The position numbers were made by a program, and so were the translations under genes. 64,000 nt of DNA. It comes from Maritalea mobilis. GTDB lineage: Bacteria > Pseudomonadota > Alphaproteobacteria > Rhizobiales > Devosiaceae. Every line of letters begins with the position of its first letter. The stretch's first letter is position 1. The notes below the pieces were generated by a model. It did no database searches and was not told the DNA's origin. It saw only the letters and a list, made by a program, of their open reading frames with translations. The stretch spans positions 248,001-312,000 of the forward strand of contig NZ_SNYR01000001.1 in NCBI RefSeq assembly GCF_004363175.1, in the 5' to 3' direction. Positions 58,919-64,000 of the stretch are shown piece by piece.

Positions 58919-60163
58919 GTGGCCAATGAAAAGAAAGCAGGGGGCTTTGTCGCAACTTTGCGCAGCTTGCCGCCTCACGCACAATTCTTCATTGTCGCGA
59001 TCACTTTGACCCGATTGACCAGTTTTATGGTCTTTCCGTTTTTAGCTGTCATTTTGAGTGAGCGCTTGGGGGCAACCGTTTTTCAAATCGGCTTTCTGTT
59101 TACCTTGGGCGCATTTGTCGGTCTGGCGGCATCGCCTATTGCTGGCTTCATTGCCGACGGGATGCGGAAAAAGAATTTGATGCATGGCGCCAACCTGCTG
59201 ACCATCATTTGCTTTCTGATTTTAGCATTCCTGCCCAATTTACAGGCTTATTTCATCGCGATCACCTTGTTCTCGGCTGCTGGAGGGGTGCTGGAGCCAC
59301 TTTTGCGCTCATCTTTGGGCGAATTGGCCGAAAATGAAGAACAGCGCCCAGCGCTCTTCCATGTGCGATATTACATTGTGAACATTGCAGGCGCCGTAGG
59401 GCCATTTATTGGCCTGTGGTTTATTCAAAACGGAAACAACTCAATTTTCCTCATCGCTGCCGCAAGCTATATACTCTTGGGCTATGCGATTCAGTTCAAA
59501 TTGCCTGAAATTGAAGACACACCGACCGCCAAAGAACGTGGCTCAAGCCTTTCCGTCTTAAAAGAGGCATTCAAACATCGTCTATTTGTCGCCTTGTTCA
59601 TCTCCAACTTGCTGTTGGTCTTTATCTATGCACAAACCGACGAGCCGTTGACCTTGCATATGATCAATCTGGGTGTGCCCGATCTGGCGGCGATCATCGC
59701 CATGCTCACCGTCACCAATACCGTCGTTGTGCTGGTCATCCATGGCCTGTTTATGAAGCAGATTATGGAAATGGGGGAACGGACAGCCTTTCTGGTCGCC
59801 ATTGCCTGTTTGGGCTTGTCGCTATTGATGATTGCCATCAACCAACAGCAATTTGTCTGGCTTTGGGTCTTGGCCATCGGGGTTTCAACACTCGGCGAAA
59901 TTATTGCTTTGCCTATGTTTCTCACGATTGTGGATCGTGTCGCGCCAAAAGATCAGCGAAATTCCTTTTTCGGCATCTACATGTTGTCCAATCTCGGGGG
60001 CGCCGTTGCGCCTTTGTTGGCCGCACAATTGATCATCACATTGGGCGGGCCAGTTTTGTTTTATGCCGCAACGGCCTTGTGCCTGCCGTTGGCATGGATC
60101 GGCTATATCGCTTTGAAAGAAAAACAACCAATTGCGGAGGAGGGGGAGATTGAATCCGTATGA
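58919..60163 (+). CDS. MFS transporter, likely exporter of the peptide product
   Basis: About 414 residues with twelve predicted spans; the loop after span 2 reads GFIADGMRKKN. It resembles drug-exporter type MFS proteins of the MdtH kind. I chose the GTG at 58919 because GGGGGGAG stands 7 bases before it; the frame is open up to an ATG at 58736, which would add 61 hydrophilic residues. It is the first of three overlapping rightward genes and is divergent from the synthetase operon, so export or self-protection is the probable role. This is inference from context. Confidence 0.85.
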   Translation: MANEKKAGGFVATLRSLPPHAQFFIVAITLTRLTSFMVFPFLAVILSERLGATVFQIGFLFTLGAFVGLAASPIAGFIADGMRKKNLMHGANLLTIICFLILAFLPNLQAYFIAITLFSAAGGVLEPLLRSSLGELAENEEQRPALFHVRYYIVNIAGAVGPFIGLWFIQNGNNSIFLIAAASYILLGYAIQFKLPEIEDTPTAKERGSSLSVLKEAFKHRLFVALFISNLLLVFIYAQTDEPLTLHMINLGVPDLAAIIAMLTVTNTVVVLVIHGLFMKQIMEMGERTAFLVAIACLGLSLLMIAINQQQFVWLWVLAIGVSTLGEIIALPMFLTIVDRVAPKDQRNSFFGIYMLSNLGGAVAPLLAAQLIITLGGPVLFYAATALCLPLAWIGYIALKEKQPIAEEGEIESV

Positions 60164-61172
60164 AAAACTGGATGATCGCGCATTTTGGAAACTCGGCGTT
60201 GCCGAGCCCAAACAGGGCGAACTCACCCAAGTCTGGCTTCCCAAGTTTAAAATAGAAAAGCAACATGCCGTTGCCACTGCCGGCTCATGCTTCGCGCAAA
60301 ATATTGGGCGCGCACTGCGTAGCCGTGGCATGAATTGGTTGGTCACCGAGAAGCCACCGCAATCTTTGCCGCGTTCACTGCACACCGCGCATAATTATGG
60401 ACTTTTCACCTTTCGCACGGGCAACATCTATACGCCTGCTTTGTTGGCGCAATGGGTGCGCTGGGCATTAGATAGATCCAGCATGGACCAAGAAGTGTGG
60501 GAAACAGACGGTCGATTTTTCGACCCGTTCCGCCCATCAGTTCGGCCTAATGGTTTTGAAAGTGTCGAAGAGGTGTTAGCCTCTCGACACATCACCGCCG
60601 ATGCAGTCAAAACAGCAATCGAGCAAGCCGATATCTTTCTGTTTACACCGGGCCTTACCGAGGCTTGGGTCAACACAAAGTCAAAATCCATTTATCCAGC
60701 TTGTCCGGGCACAGTGCAGGGTACCTTCAACCCTGATGAGCATCAGTGCATCAATTTCGGTTTTGAGTCGGGCAAAAAAGCCTTGGCGAGCGCGTTCGAC
60801 GCCATGCAAAATCACAATCCAAACATCAAAATGCTGCTTACCGTTTCGCCTGTGCCGATCACGGCAACGGTAACTGGCCATCATGCGCTCACCGCCAGCA
60901 CCTACACGAAATCGGTGCTGCGTGCCCTTGCTGGCGAATTTGCCAATGCCAGTGAGCATGTGGACTATTTCCCGTCCTATGATTTGGTGTCGCCAGCCAT
61001 GTTGGACCAGTCCTATTTCAACGAAAACAAGCGAACAGTTTCCCCCAGTGGCGTCGATTATGTGATGAAGCATTTCTTTGAGGGCTTGGGGCAAGAGAAA
61101 CAATCCAGCCCGGTTCCAATGGGCGATATTGTCTGTGAAGATGAGATTTTAGAATATTATGGCAAAGCATGA
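60150..61172 (+). CDS. GSCFA-domain protein
   Basis: About 340 residues starting NPYEKLDDRAFWKLGV, with the family name motif GSCFA at residues 45-49 and the typical late block DYFPSYDLV. GSCFA proteins are relatives of SGNH/GDSL esterases of poorly known function. The start is probably the TTG at 60150, which has GGAGGGGGAG upstream and gives the family N-terminus; it overlaps the exporter gene by 14 bases. No signal peptide, so it should be cytosolic. In this setting it may hydrolyse or transfer an acyl group on the product or its precursor, which is inference. Confidence 0.85.
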   Translation: MNPYEKLDDRAFWKLGVAEPKQGELTQVWLPKFKIEKQHAVATAGSCFAQNIGRALRSRGMNWLVTEKPPQSLPRSLHTAHNYGLFTFRTGNIYTPALLAQWVRWALDRSSMDQEVWETDGRFFDPFRPSVRPNGFESVEEVLASRHITADAVKTAIEQADIFLFTPGLTEAWVNTKSKSIYPACPGTVQGTFNPDEHQCINFGFESGKKALASAFDAMQNHNPNIKMLLTVSPVPITATVTGHHALTASTYTKSVLRALAGEFANASEHVDYFPSYDLVSPAMLDQSYFNENKRTVSPSGVDYVMKHFFEGLGQEKQSSPVPMGDIVCEDEILEYYGKA

Positions 61173-61821
61173 ATTTGCACTGATTGGTGACTCGCACGCA
61201 GGCACCATTGGCCGCGCTGCGCGGGAACGGGGCATCGAATTTGGCGGCGGCCCCATCGCGTCCGGCAAAGAGTTTTATTCAGAATTTTTCGAGGTTGAGC
61301 AAGGCAAACTCAGCTTTGTTGTAGAAGATACAATCCGGGTATATGGCGAACTGTGCCAGCTTTGGGGTGTAGATTGTATTGAAGATGTAGAGATTCCAAT
61401 TGTCTCCACCATTGGCTCTGGATTTCATTTCCCAGCGGCACGCGCCGTTTGGGCAAACTTCCGAGATGAGAACCTTGGCTTTCCCCAAGACTTCATCGCT
61501 GGCCCCATGTGCCAATCCATCTTTCAACGCATGCAAGCACCCATGTTGGCCTTTCATCAGCACCTAGTCGAGCAGGGCAAAACCGTGTTTTTCGCCCTGC
61601 CACCACAACGCATTCCAGACAGTGCATGGGGTGAACTGTTCCGTGCACTGCAAAATCGTGCCGTTAGCGAACTCACAAAAATTGGCTGTTCAGTCATCGA
61701 TGTGCGCAATGACACGTCGGATAAGGAAGGCAATCTTCTGGCTGAATATTGCCAGGACAATGATCCAATTCATGGAAACACCGCCCTAGGCAAAAAGATG
61801 TTAGAGGTCGCTGGCCTCTAA
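61159..61821 (+). CDS. SGNH-hydrolase-like protein
   Basis: 220 residues. The N-terminus FALIGDSHAGTIGRA has the SGNH block I (Gly10-Asp11-Ser12), and near the end DPIHGN (Asp202, His205) matches the block V Asp-x-x-His. A catalytic triad Ser12-Asp202-His205 is therefore plausible. I do not recognise a closer family. It overlaps the GSCFA gene by 14 bases, which suggests the two act together. Acylation or deacylation of the synthetase product is possible but unproven. Its TAA lies in a hairpin shared with the convergent dioxygenase gene. Confidence 0.8.
   Translation: MAKHEFALIGDSHAGTIGRAARERGIEFGGGPIASGKEFYSEFFEVEQGKLSFVVEDTIRVYGELCQLWGVDCIEDVEIPIVSTIGSGFHFPAARAVWANFRDENLGFPQDFIAGPMCQSIFQRMQAPMLAFHQHLVEQGKTVFFALPPQRIPDSAWGELFRALQNRAVSELTKIGCSVIDVRNDTSDKEGNLLAEYCQDNDPIHGNTALGKKMLEVAGL
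61801..61821. terminator. Hairpin covering two convergent stop codons
   Basis: TTAGAGG (61801-61807) pairs with CCTCTAA (61815-61821); two further pairs (one G-U) give a 9-bp stem with a 3-base loop. It is followed by ATTTTCT to the right and by a T-run a few bases on to the left, so it could stop transcription from both sides. Confidence 0.6.
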
Positions 61822-62693
61822 ATTTTCTCGTAAGGCTTTTCGCCCACAAGCGTCACCCGCTCACCAAAGCGGGAATAGGGGTAATAATCCCAAATGGCCC
61901 GGTGTTGCGTGCAACGATTATCCCAAAACACCACGGTGCCAGCTTCCCACTGAACACGGCAGCTCAACAGCACTTCATGCTCAATCTGCCGGAACAGCAT
62001 TTCCAAAATGGCACGGCTCTCAAACTCAGTGAGCTGCAAAATGCGCGTTGTAAAACCGGGATTGATATAGAGCATTTTTGCGCCCGTTTCCGGATGCTTC
62101 ACCACAATCGGGTGTTCAATTTTTGGCAAATTGGGTGGCGCTTCATAGCCAGCCCATGGCAACGCTGCATCGTGGATCGCCGTCATGCCTTCCAGCATTT
62201 CTTTCATGCCTGGCGAAAGCATTTCATAGGCCAAATGCATATTGGCAAAAACCGTATCGCCACCGCATCCGATTTCGGGGATTTGATGAATGTGCAGCAT
62301 CTGCGCCCATGCGGGCTGTTCCGATGCAGTGCCGTCTGTGTGCCAAACTTCACCCGCCACAAATTGCGAAGCGTCCGATGCTTGGATCAATACAATCTCG
62401 GGATCATCGCCATCAATATCTTCAAGTGCCATTTTCCGCAGCGTACCAAAATTGCGAGCAAACTCTTTTTGCTGCTCCGTATCAATTTTTTGATCGCGGA
62501 AAACCAACACATGATATTCATTCAGCGCCTGCCGCAATTCAGCAACCTGCTCTTTGCTGATCGGTTGTGACATGTCGATGCCACTCACTTCGCCACCAAT
62601 AACCGGATTGAAGCGCTTTACATTGATGGTCTTAAAGTCAGTCTTTTTGGCTGTGGCGATCTTTTTGATCGCTTCTAAATTGGTGTGATCCAT
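61818..62693 (-). CDS. TauD/TfdA-family Fe(II)/2-oxoglutarate dioxygenase
   Basis: 291 residues. The iron ligands are visible: His118 and Asp120 in VWHTDGT and distal His264 in CTQHRAIWDYYP; Arg275 or Arg279 should bind 2-oxoglutarate. The N-terminal block NPVIGGEVSGIDMSQPIS is typical of TauD relatives. In synthetase clusters such enzymes hydroxylate free or carrier-bound amino acids; here the target could be Pro, Gln or an unassigned residue. A general role in using sulfonates or other nutrients is the alternative. A good GGGAGAGA site precedes the ATG. It is the last of three leftward genes with the PPTase. Confidence 0.88.
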   Translation of the reverse strand: MDHTNLEAIKKIATAKKTDFKTINVKRFNPVIGGEVSGIDMSQPISKEQVAELRQALNEYHVLVFRDQKIDTEQQKEFARNFGTLRKMALEDIDGDDPEIVLIQASDASQFVAGEVWHTDGTASEQPAWAQMLHIHQIPEIGCGGDTVFANMHLAYEMLSPGMKEMLEGMTAIHDAALPWAGYEAPPNLPKIEHPIVVKHPETGAKMLYINPGFTTRILQLTEFESRAILEMLFRQIEHEVLLSCRVQWEAGTVVFWDNRCTQHRAIWDYYPYSRFGERVTLVGEKPYEKI

Positions 62694-62732
62694 TTCTCTC
62701 TCCCAGATGACAATTCTTCTTGTCCGTTTGTT

Positions 62733-63389
62733 TTAATTGATGGCCTGCTGCAGTTTTTCCTGCAATTCTGTTGCCAATTCTGCTTGGCTTTTTGGGCCCA
62801 AGGCATTCTGATAGCTGCGCATCAAGCCACGTAAAAATGCGTCAGGGCAACTATTCAAAAATTCGTCGACGCTTCTTGTCTCAAAGCTTTTTGCAATGCC
62901 TTCGCCCATCGCCGCACTCACCGTGCGGTTGAAAAAGGCGAGCATCGCATTGGTGTCAGTTTCGGCATAATATTCCGCATAATTCTCCGCACTGCCGAAA
63001 TGCTCATTGATCATGTCTTGATTTTTGCCAGCAAATTCCATGGCACTTTCATGCGCCGCATCATAAGTCGCATCATAGGCAAATGATTGGCCTGTTTGCT
63101 GCTCAAACATGTCCCGTAATGCTGCCGCCCAAAGTGTGCCAACATAAGTGCCGTCTGTTTTCCATTGCTGCGCCAAAGCTTCAACGCGCTGAAGGGGCGA
63201 CAAATCCTCAGCCCGCAATTGCGAAACAGTTTTCGCCACGGGCAATAGCCCATCGCAAACCCATTTAATCACCGCGTCAAAATCATCTCTTTCGACATTA
63301 TCAGCCGTAAGCGGCGGAACATTTTCCGCGGCTGAATTGGCGCTTAAAATGTGTGAGAGGGTGAGGGCCCAATGGGGATCATTGTTCAT
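62733..63389 (-). CDS. Unknown helical protein in the PPTase-dioxygenase operon
   Basis: 218 residues, not recognised. The sequence is acidic, rich in Ala, Glu and Phe, with no signal peptide and no membrane span. Predicted mostly helical, including LWAAALRDMFEQQTG, DAAHESAMEFAGKNQDMINE and the C-terminal ELATELQEKLQQA. His and acidic residues recur (for example AAHESAME and INEHFGSAENYAEYYAE), which could allow metal binding, but this is a guess. The ATG at 63389 has GAGG 9 bases upstream; an earlier ATG at 63404 lacks a site. It lies 39 bases before the dioxygenase gene and 78 bases after the PPTase gene, so a role in the same pathway is likely. Confidence 0.75.
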   Translation of the reverse strand: MNNDPHWALTLSHILSANSAAENVPPLTADNVERDDFDAVIKWVCDGLLPVAKTVSQLRAEDLSPLQRVEALAQQWKTDGTYVGTLWAAALRDMFEQQTGQSFAYDATYDAAHESAMEFAGKNQDMINEHFGSAENYAEYYAETDTNAMLAFFNRTVSAAMGEGIAKSFETRSVDEFLNSCPDAFLRGLMRSYQNALGPKSQAELATELQEKLQQAIN

Positions 63390-63467
63390 TATTTTGGGCC
63401 TCATTTGATGCAGTATCGCTTTTCAAAAATCTGGTGATCGTGCGCATCAATTTTTGACCCGCAAAAT

Positions 63468-64000
63468 CTATGATAAACCTAGCAATTCTGCGCTATTGAG
63501 GCAAGTCAGAACGCAGCCATTTACAGCTGAATTTACCGCTAAACAGCCAATTATTTCGGCCTGTGGATCATCAAAATCCAACAAGCGAAAAGAACCAGAA
63601 AACTCAACAACTGGATTATGCGTATTTAGCCGTACATCAATAGTGTTGAGCTCATCAATCAACCCCGTTGCCGTCACCTTCAACAGCGCTTCTTTGCGCA
63701 CCCACATACGCAAAAAACCAATGCCTTGTTCAGCGGTAGCTTTTTGGGCAATCCAATCTTTCTCATTGGCGTGACACACCATATCGATCAAACTGTCAGC
63801 TTCTTTTTTGCGCGACATTGTTTCAATATCCACGCCCACAGAATGGTGCCGATGAAAGGCAACCGCAACCGCTTGTTGTGTGTGGGAAATATTGAAATGC
63901 ATGCCCGGGAAAGTTGGTTTGCCATTTTCAGTCAGATCAAAGTCAATTGTAGGCAAGTCCAAGAAATGCCTGACCAAACTACGTCCCAAAATGTGCGCTT
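63468..64000 (-). CDS. 4'-phosphopantetheinyl transferase (Sfp type), 5' end cut by window edge
   Basis: The visible 177 codons run off the right edge, so the true start is outside. Present are the family's two signatures, VGVDIET (Mg/CoA-binding Asp and Glu) and WVRKEALLK (W-x-x-K-E-A), as well as HFNISHT upstream. The enzyme moves the phosphopantetheine arm from CoA to the conserved Ser of carrier domains, so it is the probable activator of the twelve carrier domains in the five synthetases. The visible part continues upstream with AHILGRSLVRHFL, a normal PPTase helix. Confidence 0.92.
   Translation of the reverse strand, partial: AHILGRSLVRHFLDLPTIDFDLTENGKPTFPGMHFNISHTQQAVAVAFHRHHSVGVDIETMSRKKEADSLIDMVCHANEKDWIAQKATAEQGIGFLRMWVRKEALLKVTATGLIDELNTIDVRLNTHNPVVEFSGSFRLLDFDDPQAEIIGCLAVNSAVNGCVLTCLNSAELLGLS

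Noticed and set aside
1-64000. CRISPR arrays, tRNA or rRNA genes, insertion sequences, integrase or phage genes
   Set aside because: I scanned the gaps between genes for regular repeats, cloverleaf-like sequence and transposase motifs and found none; the gaps are mostly too short to hold them.

Overview
The window looks like a chromosome segment of an alphaproteobacterium, most likely of the order Hyphomicrobiales (Rhizobiales). The left part carries the core run gyrA, LysE-type exporter, coaD, two cyclophilins, queA, tgt, an order I remember from that group. Base composition is roughly balanced, so a marine or moderate-GC member is more likely than a high-GC soil genus. The species cannot be read from the sequence.

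Layout: 1-2690 is a leftward pair, an RND/MMPL transporter and a truncated exported protein. 2943-11952 is the rightward housekeeping block (gyrase A, phosphopantetheine adenylyltransferase, prolyl isomerases, the queuosine genes queA and tgt, pgi). 12028-17021 holds small transport and metabolic genes (two DMT-type permeases, an MFS permease, a nucleosidase, a patatin-like lipoprotein). 17142-23592 is a leftward peptide-type ABC importer (dppABCDF layout) with a LysR regulator as its last gene. 23667-58299 is a leftward run of five overlapping megasynthetase genes. 58919-61821 is a rightward run of an MFS exporter, a GSCFA-domain protein and an SGNH-like protein. 61818-64000 is a leftward run of a phosphopantetheinyl transferase (cut by the window edge), an unknown helical protein and a TauD-type dioxygenase.

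The centre of interest is the biosynthetic cluster of about 41 kb (23.6-64 kb). It has ten adenylation domains, seven condensation domains, one heterocyclization domain, a C-terminal SagB-like oxidase, one AT-less ketosynthase with a ketoreductase, tandem acyl carrier domains and two thioesterases. Followed in transcription order, the first four proteins form an eight-module peptide line starting with A-T and ending in a thioesterase. Its sixth to eighth residues are predicted as Pro, Cys (turned into thiazoline or thiazole) and Gln. The fifth protein starts again with A-T and ends in its own thioesterase: (Ile/Val-like)-Pro-ketide, reduced by a KR. One operon therefore seems to encode two separable assembly lines, or one line with an unusual hand-over. 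The PPTase would activate the carriers, the dioxygenase and the GSCFA/SGNH pair are candidate tailoring enzymes, and the MFS protein is the likely exporter.

Other points of note: GyrA carries His where quinolone-sensitive enzymes have Asp; Tgt has lost three of four zinc ligands; all three convergent gene pairs overlap by exactly 4 bp at their stop codons inside small palindromes; and the 619-bp divergent control region in front of the synthetase operon contains several inverted repeats. I saw no tRNA, rRNA, CRISPR array, transposase or phage gene.
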